The position numbers were made by a program, and so were the translations under genes. Below the pieces are notes generated by a model. The model did no database searches and was not told the DNA's origin. It worked only from the letters and a program-made list of their open reading frames with translations. A stretch of DNA of 64,000 bases, from NCBI GenBank assembly GCA_038131595.1, contig JAYPPR010000008.1, forward strand, positions 496,001 to 560,000, written 5' to 3'. Source of the stretch: UBA9926 sp038131595. Its GTDB lineage: Bacteria; Pseudomonadota; Gammaproteobacteria; Pseudomonadales; Azotimanducaceae. Positions 9,436 to 17,846 of this stretch are shown one piece after another; the first letter of the stretch is position 1, and every line of letters begins with the position of its first letter.

Positions 9436-10664
9436 TGGGACACTGCATCCATCGCCAGATACTGAACCATGAAATCTCGATCTGCCTTGCTAAGACCGGA
9501 TAAGTTCCCGAGCGGCATGTAACCTGACTGGATCGACGTCATCGCCCGCACTCGCTGCGACTTTAGCGTCGCCAAGCTATCGTAAATCAGTCCTGCTGGC
9601 GGGCTCGCGAATCCTGGGTGCGTTGGCTGCATGGCATGGCACTGGGCGCAGTGCGTTTGGACCAATGAAAGTACGCGCTGATCACGGTCCTGCTGCGATG
9701 CTGCTTGAGCAGGATCGAGTGCGCTTTCCATCATTTGCTCGTCCCCCTCACCTGGCACCGCGCTCGAATTCGGTTGAATGAGCAAGGCGACTGCGGCGAG
9801 AAGACCCGCGGCAATAACGAGATAGATTGGCTGAACAATACCAATGTGTCGTAGGTTGAAGAAGTGGCGCCCCACTGCTCCAGCGAGCATGACAAGAAAT
9901 AACCCGATCGCTGCCATGTCGTGTTGATAGATCACCGAAAAATGCAAGCTAACCATGCAAAACAGTACGGGTAGCGTGAAGTAGTTATTGAAGAATGAAC
10001 GCTGCTTGGCTTTTTCTGCTCGGTCGAGATCCGGCTCATTACCCGCTTGCACCGCAGCAACAAAAGCTTTTTGCGCAGGAATGATCCCGAAGAATACATT
10101 ACCCACCATGATGGATCCCAGCACGGCGCCGACATGAATAAACGCTGCCCTGGGAGCGAACAACTCCAAGGTCAGAAAACATAAGCCCAGCACAAGCCCT
10201 GCCATGATCCATGCCAGCGCCTTGGGATACTCTGGTAGACGACTTCGAATGAGTAGCTCATAGATCAGGACAGAACCGCCAAGTACCAATAGGCTTGCCA
10301 GCACTGCTCGCAAAGGCGTCCTCATCCATTCGAGGCTTCCGTAGAGATACAGTTCGGCTTTCAAATAGTAGACAAGCGTGAGCAGCAGCATCCCGCTCAG
10401 CCAAGTGGAGTAAGCCTCCCACTTGGACCAGTGGAGGTCACTCGGCCAACTGGCTGGCGCGCCCTTGTATTTCGTGAACTCGTAGATGCCGCCGCCGTGA
10501 ATCGCCCATAAAGTGCCCTGCCTCAAATCATCAGGGTCACTGGGTGGCACTAACCCTCGATCAACCCGCACAAAATGAAGTGATGCTCCGATCCACGCTA
10601 TGCCAAACAAAAAGTGCATCCAGCGCGTGATCATCTCGATCCATTCGAGCCAATAGCTATCCAT
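9432..10664 (-). CDS. puuD: Membrane-bound urate hydroxylase PuuD with cytochrome c domain
   Basis: The 410-residue protein oxidises urate to 5-hydroxyisourate. About eight hydrophobic helices form the PuuD membrane part (start YWLEWIEMITRWMHFLFG, then a conserved IHGGGIYEFTKY). A soluble C-terminal cytochrome c domain carries the haem site CAQCH at about residue 339 and a likely Met ligand in GYMPLGN. Electrons are thus expected to pass to the respiratory chain instead of making peroxide as cofactor-free uricase does. The ATG at 10664 has GAGG about 7 bases upstream and overlaps the guaD stop by 8 bases (ATGGATAG). It overlaps the following oxygenase gene by 4 bases. Confidence 0.93.
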   Translation of the reverse strand: MDSYWLEWIEMITRWMHFLFGIAWIGASLHFVRVDRGLVPPSDPDDLRQGTLWAIHGGGIYEFTKYKGAPASWPSDLHWSKWEAYSTWLSGMLLLTLVYYLKAELYLYGSLEWMRTPLRAVLASLLVLGGSVLIYELLIRSRLPEYPKALAWIMAGLVLGLCFLTLELFAPRAAFIHVGAVLGSIMVGNVFFGIIPAQKAFVAAVQAGNEPDLDRAEKAKQRSFFNNYFTLPVLFCMVSLHFSVIYQHDMAAIGLFLVMLAGAVGRHFFNLRHIGIVQPIYLVIAAGLLAAVALLIQPNSSAVPGEGDEQMMESALDPAQAASQQDRDQRVLSLVQTHCAQCHAMQPTHPGFASPPAGLIYDSLATLKSQRVRAMTSIQSGYMPLGNLSGLSKADRDFMVQYLAMDAVSQ

Positions 10665-11976
10665 TCGAGGCCTCGAATTCATTCGCCTTCAGCGCGCCGG
10701 CTTGGTAGAGGGGTTCACCAAAAACGGATGTCTCCACAATCAATCGGGCATCCCCCAGAATCATCATTGCAAAGAGCGCTTCATCGATGGTTTGACTGAT
10801 CGCTACTCGGCGCTCCACTTCTCGACTACGGGTTGGATCAAGCAGCACAAAATCTGCTGCGCTGCCAATCCTGAAATCGCCAATCTCGCCCTCTAGTTGC
10901 AACACGCGAGCATTTCCCTTGGTAATCCGAAAGAAGGCTTCGCGGGCCGACAACGGACGCTGCTGAAGTTGGAGCACCCGGTACGCATCGGCCATGGTGT
11001 GTAACAGGCACATCTGAGGACCCCCTCCTACATCGGAGGCCAACCCCACTGGGATTTCAGCGGCCTCGAGCCGATCAAGTGGCATCAGCCCGCTACCTAA
11101 AAACAAGTTAGAACTCGGACAGAAGACGGCCGCTGTCCCTGTCTCGCTCATCCGATTTACTTCTTCCTCTGACAAATGGATACAGTGGCCCATCATTGCT
11201 CGAGGCCCAATCAAACCAACCCGCTCGTAAATATCAAAGTAATGCTTCGCTTGCGGATGAATCTCTGCGGTCCATGCAATTTCTTCTACCGTCTCTGACA
11301 AATGCGTTTGCACCCACGTTTCCGGATATCGACTGAACAACTCCCCCGCGGCTTCGAGTTGCTCCGGCGTTGAGGTCCCCGCAAATCGAGGCGTGATGAC
11401 ATAGCCAAGGCGATCCACGCCATGCCAAGTCATAAGCAAGCGCTCACTCTCGCGAATCGCTTCAGGCATCGCGTCCCTTACCCCATCAGGCGCGTTCTGA
11501 TCCATCAGCACCTTGCCCGTCAAAAGGCGCATACGTCTTGCTCTCGCTGCCTGAAATAGCGCTTCCACTGAAGTGGGGTGGCTGCTGGCATAGGCCATCG
11601 CTGTGGTGGTTCCTGCTGCTAATAGCGCGTTGCAAAACTCATCAGCGGCCGTTTCGGCAAAATGCTGATCAGAAAACCGACGCTCCGCCGGAAAGGTGTA
11701 GGTTTCTAACCACTCGAGCAGTCGAGTGCCATAAGACGCAACGACGTCTAATTGCGGGAAGTGAATGTGTGGATCAATGAATCCAGGCATCAGCACCTGA
11801 TCGGGATGGTGTTCGCATCGCGACAGGTCGAGCCCTTGTGCTTGAAGTGTTTCTGCTTGGTCGAATTCGACAATCTTCCCGTCTTTCACGCAAAGCACGG
11901 CGTCCTCATGGAACACCATGGAATCATCCGTCGCTCCAGGAAAATGCAGTCCCCTCGCTCGAATAATACGGTCCAT
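10657..11976 (-). CDS. guaD: Guanine deaminase
   Basis: The 439-residue amidohydrolase converts guanine to xanthine. Motifs of the zinc amidohydrolases are present: PGFIDPHIHFPQ (H70, H72), QTHLSE, MGHCIHLS, FCPSSNLFLGSG and LASDVGGGP, the last two matching the guanine-deaminase subgroup. An open frame continues 52 codons upstream, but the ATG at 11976 follows the uraH stop by one base, has GGAAG upstream and starts with the family-like MDRIIRARGLHFPG. It feeds xanthine to the xdhAB-encoded enzyme in the same operon. Confidence 0.94.
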   Translation of the reverse strand: MDRIIRARGLHFPGATDDSMVFHEDAVLCVKDGKIVEFDQAETLQAQGLDLSRCEHHPDQVLMPGFIDPHIHFPQLDVVASYGTRLLEWLETYTFPAERRFSDQHFAETAADEFCNALLAAGTTTAMAYASSHPTSVEALFQAARARRMRLLTGKVLMDQNAPDGVRDAMPEAIRESERLLMTWHGVDRLGYVITPRFAGTSTPEQLEAAGELFSRYPETWVQTHLSETVEEIAWTAEIHPQAKHYFDIYERVGLIGPRAMMGHCIHLSEEEVNRMSETGTAAVFCPSSNLFLGSGLMPLDRLEAAEIPVGLASDVGGGPQMCLLHTMADAYRVLQLQQRPLSAREAFFRITKGNARVLQLEGEIGDFRIGSAADFVLLDPTRSREVERRVAISQTIDEALFAMMILGDARLIVETSVFGEPLYQAGALKANEFEASNG

Positions 11977-11977
11977 C

Positions 11978-12316
11978 TTAGCTTCCGCGGTAGGTGCTAT
12001 AGCCGAAAGGACTGAGCAGCAGCGGCACGTGGAAATGCGCTCGATCATTGTCCTTTCGAACAATAAATCGGACCGTGACATCACCATAAAAACTGTCGCG
12101 AGCGGTCTCCTCGAAATAAGCGCCCACCGCAAAGGTCAACACGTAATCTCCGGCTATGAGATCAACATCACCAGACCACTCGTCAATTCGCCCGTCGTCA
12201 TTGGTCGTACCTGAGAAAGATCGACCCGATGGATGCGCGAGCGTAACTGCAATATTCGCCGCCGGATATCCATTGTCCAAGTCAAGTACGTGCGTTGTAA
12301 TTGCAGCTTTACCCAT
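11978..12316 (-). CDS. uraH: 5-hydroxyisourate hydrolase (transthyretin-like)
   Basis: The 112-residue protein matches the usual length of bacterial HIU hydrolase, which opens 5-hydroxyisourate to OHCU. Diagnostic features are the N-terminal TTHVLDLDNGYPA (active-site H9), the internal HFHVPLLLSP and the C-terminal YRGS signature. No periplasmic signal peptide is present, so it is cytoplasmic. Its ATG overlaps the uraD stop by 8 bases (ATGGGTAA), and guaD follows after one base. Confidence 0.96.
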   Translation of the reverse strand: MGKAAITTHVLDLDNGYPAANIAVTLAHPSGRSFSGTTNDDGRIDEWSGDVDLIAGDYVLTFAVGAYFEETARDSFYGDVTVRFIVRKDNDRAHFHVPLLLSPFGYSTYRGS

Positions 12317-12824
12317 CAGCCCCCTCCAGAAACTGTTGCATCCTTAACGTCATGATCTGGCGTTGCTGCTCTGCCGCAATGCGGAGTTCTGTGTCACGAT
12401 CATTGCCGAGGCGCTGGCGTAATTGATCAAGCATATGCTCGGCGCTCTTGCCCGTTGCGCAGATGATAAAAATATAGCCGAATCGATCAAAGTAAGTATC
12501 GTTGCCTTCTGCTAACGCATCGATCACAGAATCAGGCGCAGCACTGACTTGCCCTTGCTCCTGTTGCACCCGCGCCGCCAGCTTTTCTGCGAGCGCCTTG
12601 CGGTCGCCAATGCGAGGGTGCGCCTTGAACGCCTCCAAATAATCCGGTTCGTTGCACTCGGCCCAACACTCATCGGCCATGCTAAAGAGCGCCGCTTCAC
12701 TCGCAAAAGGACGTGCATCGGCCATCCGTTCCGCCCACTTTTGACAATGACAAAAGCTAAGGAACCGCTGCCTTGCCGACTCGGTATCAGCGCAATTCAA
12801 TGCCTCTAACGCCTTTCCTATCAT
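12309..12824 (-). CDS. uraD: OHCU decarboxylase
   Basis: The 171-residue protein decarboxylates 2-oxo-4-hydroxy-4-carboxy-5-ureidoimidazoline to S-allantoin. The catalytic HPRIGD motif (H69) and the helix FGYIFIICATGKS are clear. The open frame begins at a TTG (12833), but the ATG at 12824 sits about 9 bases from AAGGGA and is preferred. It lies 14 bases after the xdhC stop and overlaps uraH by 8 bases. With puuD and uraH it completes stereospecific urate-to-allantoin conversion. Confidence 0.94.
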   Translation of the reverse strand: MIGKALEALNCADTESARQRFLSFCHCQKWAERMADARPFASEAALFSMADECWAECNEPDYLEAFKAHPRIGDRKALAEKLAARVQQEQGQVSAAPDSVIDALAEGNDTYFDRFGYIFIICATGKSAEHMLDQLRQRLGNDRDTELRIAAEQQRQIMTLRMQQFLEGADG

Positions 12825-12838
12825 TCGCGCCAATTCCC

Positions 12839-13669
12839 TTAGTGTTTCCCAAGTGCAAGCTGAACGTCTTTCCAGCTCGGGCCACTCGATTCGGTGCCTT
12901 CTCCGACCTCAGAGAGCAGCTGCGAGGCGATGCTCACCGCCACCTCCATCGGTAATTTCCCGCTCACCGAGGGCAAACCGACTGGGCAACGCCACCGCCA
13001 GTCCTCAGACTTCGGAACACCCAGTGCTCGTAACTGCGATTTGAACCGACTCGCCTTGGTTTCCGAGCCGATCAATCCGATCGACGCGAGCGCAGTTTCG
13101 TCCAGCAACTGGTGTAACAGTCTTAGATCAAGCGCATGATCGTGCGTCACGATGACCACCTTTTCTTCTGGCGCAAGTAAAGCAATCATCGATTCAGGTT
13201 CATCCATTGGAATCGCCTTCACATTACCGGCAAGCCCGGCTGGAAACCGCTCGCTTCGGGAATCAACCCATTGCACCCGGCTGTCGCACTGCTCCAAGAC
13301 CTGAACGAGCGCCCGTCCAATGTGACCCGCACCAAAAATAGTGACCGCCAACCGAGCCACTGGAAACGTTTCAAGCAGCACCGCCACACTACCCCCGCAA
13401 CACTGCTGGGCTTTACCAGCCAAGGGAAAGTGCTCTAGCTGTTGCGTTTTGACCTTAAGCTTCAGCGCTTCTCGTGCTGCATCGATCACTAGCTGCTCGA
13501 GCTTGCCACCGCCGATGGTGTCAAAAACAGTGTCTTCGGTGACGACCATTTTGGCGCCGCGATCTCTCGGGGTTGAGCCTTTGGTTTCAAGGACCGTCGC
13601 CAGCACAAACCCCTGCTTTCCCTGATGGCACATCGAAATTGCCTCAGCCCAATTCAGCGGTTTATTCAT
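12839..13669 (-). CDS. xdhC: Xanthine dehydrogenase accessory protein XdhC
   Basis: The 276-residue protein delivers and sulfurates molybdenum cofactor for xanthine dehydrogenase. Seen are the N-terminal XdhC/CoxI segment (VLETKGSTPRDRGAKM, GGGKLE, QCCGGSV with its conserved cysteines) and the C-terminal Rossmann part (IFGAGHIGRAL, GLIGSETKA). The ATG at 13669 overlaps the xdhB stop (ATGAATAA). The open frame upstream of it is an out-of-frame extension inside xdhB. Confidence 0.95.
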   Translation of the reverse strand: MNKPLNWAEAISMCHQGKQGFVLATVLETKGSTPRDRGAKMVVTEDTVFDTIGGGKLEQLVIDAAREALKLKVKTQQLEHFPLAGKAQQCCGGSVAVLLETFPVARLAVTIFGAGHIGRALVQVLEQCDSRVQWVDSRSERFPAGLAGNVKAIPMDEPESMIALLAPEEKVVIVTHDHALDLRLLHQLLDETALASIGLIGSETKASRFKSQLRALGVPKSEDWRWRCPVGLPSVSGKLPMEVAVSIASQLLSEVGEGTESSGPSWKDVQLALGKH

Positions 13670-15953
13670 CAACGAACTCCCTCGCACGCTCCATTGCCCA
13701 GAGCACCTGCTCTGGGGTCGCAGGCACAGCAAGATCAGGGGATACCTTGTACTGACACACACTCGCGCATGCATCTTTTAACGCACACCACACGGATATC
13801 GCGAGCATCAGGGGCGGCTCTCCTACTGCTTTAGACCGATAAATGGTTGGGGCCTCATTCGCCCGCTCAAAGAGCGACACGTTAAATATTTTTGGTAGAT
13901 CGTGAGCCGTGGGTATCTTGTAGGTTGAGGGAGAAGCAGACATCAGCCTACCCGCGTCATTCCAGAGCAACTCTTCAGTGGTCAACCAGCCCATCCCCTG
14001 AATAAACCCTCCCTCGATCTGGCCGCGATCAACCGCCTCATTCAAAGATTGTCCCACGTCATGCAGGATATCGACTTGCTCAACATGATATTCGCCGGTG
14101 CGTCCATCAACGTGCACTTCGCTAAGCGCGGCACCAAAGGCGTAATAGAAGAATGGATCGCCCCAGCGCCGGTCGAGATCGTAATCGAGTTTCGGCGTTC
14201 GATAGAACCCAGTGGCTGACAGTGATATCCGCGCTCGGTAGGCAGAGTCGACCAGTGCCTTGAACGACATCACGCGCTCACCGCCCGATACTAGCCAACC
14301 ATCGTGAAGCCCGGGCTCTACCACACCAAGATCCTTCTCCGCGTGCTCCATGAGCCTTGCGAGCACCGTTTCAGCAGCTCGGGCGGCGGCCATCCCGTTC
14401 AAGTCAGTCCCGCTCGATGCCGCCGTTGGCGATGTATTGGGGACCTTATCGGTATTCGTTGCCGTCACTCGAATCTGGTCATCCGGAAGATGCAAAACTC
14501 TCGATACAATCCCTTGAATTTTCGTGTGCAGTCCTTGGCCCATCTCGGTACCGCCATGATTCACTTGCACAGAACCATCCTGGTAAAGATTCACAAGTGC
14601 CCCTGCCTGGTTCAGGTGCTTGGCCGTGAATGAGATACCAAACTTAACAGGCGTGAGCGCAAGTCCTTTTATGATTCGGCCGCGACGCTCATTGTGTTCG
14701 GCGATTGCCTGACGGCGCGCATCGTAGCGCGCCGTGACCCTTAAACTTTCCATGATTTCATTGAGCGGATGTGCGCCCACATCTTGCCCATAGGGTGTTA
14801 CTTGCCGCCCAGGCCGGTAGAGGTTATTCAATCGAAATAGCAGTGGGTCCTCGCCAAATTGTCGAGCAGCAGTCTCCATCGCAGACTCGATCGCGAGCAT
14901 TCCTTGCGGGCCGCCAAACCCACGGAATGCGGTATGTGAAACGGTGTTGGTCTTTAAAATTTCACCCTCGATGCGTGCGTCACCTAACGAGTAAGCGTTG
15001 TCCGCATGGAACATGGCACGGTCAACGATACCCTCCGATAAATCGGTCGAGTAGCCACAACGCGCAGAGAGCTGTATCGACGCCCCTTGGATAATTCCGG
15101 ACTCGTCGATGCCAAGTTCCACACTCGATTCGACATCATGCCGCTTCCCCGTGCGCGTCATGTCTTCTCTACGACGCATCCGGTACTTCACTGCACGCCG
15201 AGTTTTGGTTGCCGCCAGCGCAGCCACACAAGCGAGCGCAGCAGCTTGGGACTCTTTTCCACCAAATGCACCGCCCATTCTGCGAACCTGCACGGTCACT
15301 TGATTAAAGGGAACGTCCAGAACGCTCGCGACCAAGTGCTGAACTTCCGTGGGGTGTTGGCTTGAGGTCCATACCTCGACGCCACCTTCTTCACCCGGTT
15401 TGGCAAGCGCAACTTGACCCTCTAGGTAGAAATGCTCCTGCCCCTTGATATGTAACTGCTGATGGACGCGGATCGGCGCCTCAGCCAGGGCGCGTTCAGC
15501 GTCACCGGATCTAAAACTTCGATTAGGACGCAGCAACTGGCCCGCCTCCCGCGCCGTCGCACAATCTAAAACCGGAGAAGTCTCGTTGTAATGAATCACT
15601 GATTTGGAGAGTGCGGCGTCTGCCTCGGCTTGACTCGTCGCAACGACTGCAAACAAAGGTTGATCGTGAAAATTGATTTCTCGCTCCACAAACAGCACAT
15701 CTCCGTCATAAACAGGAGATACATCGTTGCTGCCGGGCACGGACTCAGCCGTCAATACAGACACGACGCCAGGTGACTCGCTGACCTGGGTAAGGTCCAT
15801 CGACACCAGCTCGCCGGCTGTAATGTCAGAACCCTTGACGGAAACAAACAGGGAGCCACGCGGCACGGGGATATCATCGACGTACCTTGCCTCACCAGTG
15901 ACATGCAATGCTGCGGACTCGTGCGGCGACGCCGTGCGCTCACCCACGCTCAT
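13662..15953 (-). CDS. xdhB: Xanthine dehydrogenase, molybdopterin-binding subunit
   Basis: The 763-residue subunit carries the molybdenum centre that hydroxylates hypoxanthine and xanthine to urate. The start HESAALHVTGEARYVDD is typical. Cofactor-binding loops RMGGAFGGKE and FRGFGGPQG are present, as is the C-terminal GEPPLML with the expected catalytic glutamate. The length fits the bacterial two-subunit enzyme. The start overlaps the xdhA stop by 4 bases and the end overlaps xdhC by 8 bases, suggesting tight translational coupling. Confidence 0.97.
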   Translation of the reverse strand: MSVGERTASPHESAALHVTGEARYVDDIPVPRGSLFVSVKGSDITAGELVSMDLTQVSESPGVVSVLTAESVPGSNDVSPVYDGDVLFVEREINFHDQPLFAVVATSQAEADAALSKSVIHYNETSPVLDCATAREAGQLLRPNRSFRSGDAERALAEAPIRVHQQLHIKGQEHFYLEGQVALAKPGEEGGVEVWTSSQHPTEVQHLVASVLDVPFNQVTVQVRRMGGAFGGKESQAAALACVAALAATKTRRAVKYRMRRREDMTRTGKRHDVESSVELGIDESGIIQGASIQLSARCGYSTDLSEGIVDRAMFHADNAYSLGDARIEGEILKTNTVSHTAFRGFGGPQGMLAIESAMETAARQFGEDPLLFRLNNLYRPGRQVTPYGQDVGAHPLNEIMESLRVTARYDARRQAIAEHNERRGRIIKGLALTPVKFGISFTAKHLNQAGALVNLYQDGSVQVNHGGTEMGQGLHTKIQGIVSRVLHLPDDQIRVTATNTDKVPNTSPTAASSGTDLNGMAAARAAETVLARLMEHAEKDLGVVEPGLHDGWLVSGGERVMSFKALVDSAYRARISLSATGFYRTPKLDYDLDRRWGDPFFYYAFGAALSEVHVDGRTGEYHVEQVDILHDVGQSLNEAVDRGQIEGGFIQGMGWLTTEELLWNDAGRLMSASPSTYKIPTAHDLPKIFNVSLFERANEAPTIYRSKAVGEPPLMLAISVWCALKDACASVCQYKVSPDLAVPATPEQVLWAMERAREFVDE

Positions 15954-17377
15954 GGGGAGATCTCCCCGCCGCTCATGCTGGCGAGCTGCGCTTCGAGACT
16001 ATCCTTTAGCAGCACACCAACAAGGTGTTGCCGATAGCGCGCAGAGGCACGAACATCAGAGAGCGGAGATACCTCACTTCTTGCTAGTTCGACCGCTTCC
16101 TCGATCAAATTCGGGGTAAGCGCTCTGCTGGTCAGTAGCGATTCTGTCTCCAAAAGACGCAGCGGTCGCTCTGCAACGCCGCCGTAAGCCACACGTGCCA
16201 GCACCAGTCGGTCGCCCTCGACGCGCCAACGAAAGGCACCGCAAACCGCCGAGATATCGTCCTCATATCGCTTGGTGACTTTTCGATAGTCATGAGGATC
16301 GCCAATACCCTCTAACTGAATCGACGTAATCACCTCTCCCGATTGCAATGCTGTCTGCCGGTACCCTTTGATGAATTCAGACATCGCTATCGATCGCGTG
16401 TCGCCATTTGGTAGAAGCGTAGTGATCACAGCGTCCATTGCCAGCAGCACGGGCAGGCCGTCTCCGATGGGCGACGCCGTTCCAAGGTTACCCCCGAGTG
16501 TGCCTCGATTGCGGATTTGAGGAGACCCAATACGCGTCAAGAACGACGCAAAGTTAGGCCATACCGTTTTGAACGCCACCTCCATTTCGGAAAAAGTCAC
16601 ACTGGCACCAATGTGAACGCTCGACGCGTCGCCATCAATGGCGATGGATCGCATTTCTTCAATGCCCGTCAGCGAAATCAACGGGTTGAGTGTCTGGCCC
16701 TTTTGCGTGACTTCGAGCATGAGATCGGTCCCGCCCGCGCAAAGGTGCGCCTCTGGGTGGGCCGCGCGAGCCGCTCTGAATTCCGCAAGGGAGCGCGGCC
16801 TAAAAAAGCCTCCTAGACTTTCCGGGGTCAGCCCTTTCTCAGGCGAGCCATCCCCAGTCTCAATCACCAAGCCCTGTGGCAGCGTCCGCGATCGTGCAGC
16901 GGATTTAGCCGCCAATTTTGCTGCATCCAGAATGGGACGATAGCCCGTGCATCGACACAGATTGCCAGCAATCGCCTGGTTCCAAGCCTCTCTATCAGAA
17001 ACCTCTGTTAATTCCCCTTGAGGATGGTTTGGGTCGAGCCGCGCGGCGAGCGCCATAACAAAGCCAGGCGTACAAAACCCGCATTGAGAACCATGCTCGC
17101 TGACCATGGCAGATTGGACCGGATGAAGCCCTTCCTCCCCCAGACCATCCACCGTCAATATTTCATGACCGACAACATCACCGAGCGGCGTAATGCAGGC
17201 GTTAACGGCTTGGTAGGGCGTGTTCGCGTCGCTGCGAACAAGACACGTGCAGGCACCGCAATCCCCTGATGCGCATCCTTCCTTTGTACCTGTGAGGCCG
17301 GCGTCAACACGCAAATACTCAAGCAACGTGGCATCTGCTCTGGTACTTGCGTTCACTTTAAAAGGGGCTCGGAACAT
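15950..17377 (-). CDS. xdhA: Xanthine dehydrogenase, iron-sulfur/FAD subunit
   Basis: The 475-residue subunit passes electrons from the molybdenum site to NAD. A plant-type 2Fe-2S domain comes first (EGCASGDCGAC, C35/C40/C43), then a second 2Fe-2S domain (CGFC at 99-102 with CRC at 141-143), and from about residue 190 a FAD domain (GGTDLMLEV, GNLGTASPIGD). It is the first gene of the eight-gene operon. The upstream region contains two RutR-type palindromes, so repression by the divergent TetR regulator is likely. Confidence 0.97.
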   Translation of the reverse strand: MFRAPFKVNASTRADATLLEYLRVDAGLTGTKEGCASGDCGACTCLVRSDANTPYQAVNACITPLGDVVGHEILTVDGLGEEGLHPVQSAMVSEHGSQCGFCTPGFVMALAARLDPNHPQGELTEVSDREAWNQAIAGNLCRCTGYRPILDAAKLAAKSAARSRTLPQGLVIETGDGSPEKGLTPESLGGFFRPRSLAEFRAARAAHPEAHLCAGGTDLMLEVTQKGQTLNPLISLTGIEEMRSIAIDGDASSVHIGASVTFSEMEVAFKTVWPNFASFLTRIGSPQIRNRGTLGGNLGTASPIGDGLPVLLAMDAVITTLLPNGDTRSIAMSEFIKGYRQTALQSGEVITSIQLEGIGDPHDYRKVTKRYEDDISAVCGAFRWRVEGDRLVLARVAYGGVAERPLRLLETESLLTSRALTPNLIEEAVELARSEVSPLSDVRASARYRQHLVGVLLKDSLEAQLASMSGGEISP

Positions 17378-17487
17378 GCGCTTCCTTGATGTGGCTCTCG
17401 GCCACCTGTCTATGATCGTGTTTAGGCGCTGTATTAGGTCAGCTCTTTTTGACTAGCTTTCTTTGATCAGTTTTTTAACAGCTTTAT

Positions 17488-17503
17488 TTGACCATATGGT
17501 CAG
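17488..17503. promoter_or_regulatory. RutR-type operator, site 1
   Basis: TTGACCATATGGTCAG contains a perfect 14-base palindrome (TGACCAT/ATGGTCA). It agrees with the published E. coli RutR consensus TTGACCANNTGGTCAA at 13 of 14 fixed positions. It lies about 110 bases before xdhA and 345 before the RutR-like gene. Confidence 0.8.
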
Positions 17504-17580
17504 CTTTTTTTCCAGATCAGAAAAATATCAATATTTTCTATTTTTATCAGTTATTTATATCTTGAATTTTCGTTTTTCAT

Positions 17581-17596
17581 TTGACCATTTGATCAG
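17581..17596. promoter_or_regulatory. RutR-type operator, site 2
   Basis: TTGACCATTTGATCAG matches the RutR consensus at 12 of 14 fixed positions. Its centre is 93 bases from that of site 1, a distance compatible with cooperative binding or looping, although that is inference. Confidence 0.65.
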
Positions 17597-17846
17597 TTTA
17601 GTGGAATCTACCCGTGGTTGGTTGCTCCCAAGCCGAAGATATCGGCACGCTGAGTAGCCCGAAACAGTCTTACTGGCTTCGCTGCCCATGAATGCTGGGT
17701 GCAGCAGTTTAATAGACTACCTGGTTCAAGCGTATTGCTGATGAAGGACATCTTGGACCAGCGCTCAATCACTCAGTTCATCAGTGGTGATGGCTCAAAG
17801 TGAGTCATCAGCGAGCAGTAGTTAAAGAACATCAGGGCAATGCACG

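Larger units (their letters stand above)
17378..17846. promoter_or_regulatory. Divergent control region between the xdh operon and the RutR-like gene
   Basis: A region of 469 bases, strikingly AT-rich between about 17440 and 17600. It contains two RutR-type palindromes (17488-17503 and 17581-17596) and further GGTCAG, GATCAG or TATCAG elements at 17437, 17465, 17515 and 17545. No gene is apparent. It should drive xdhA to the left and the regulator plus 8-oxoguanine deaminase to the right. Confidence 0.75.
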
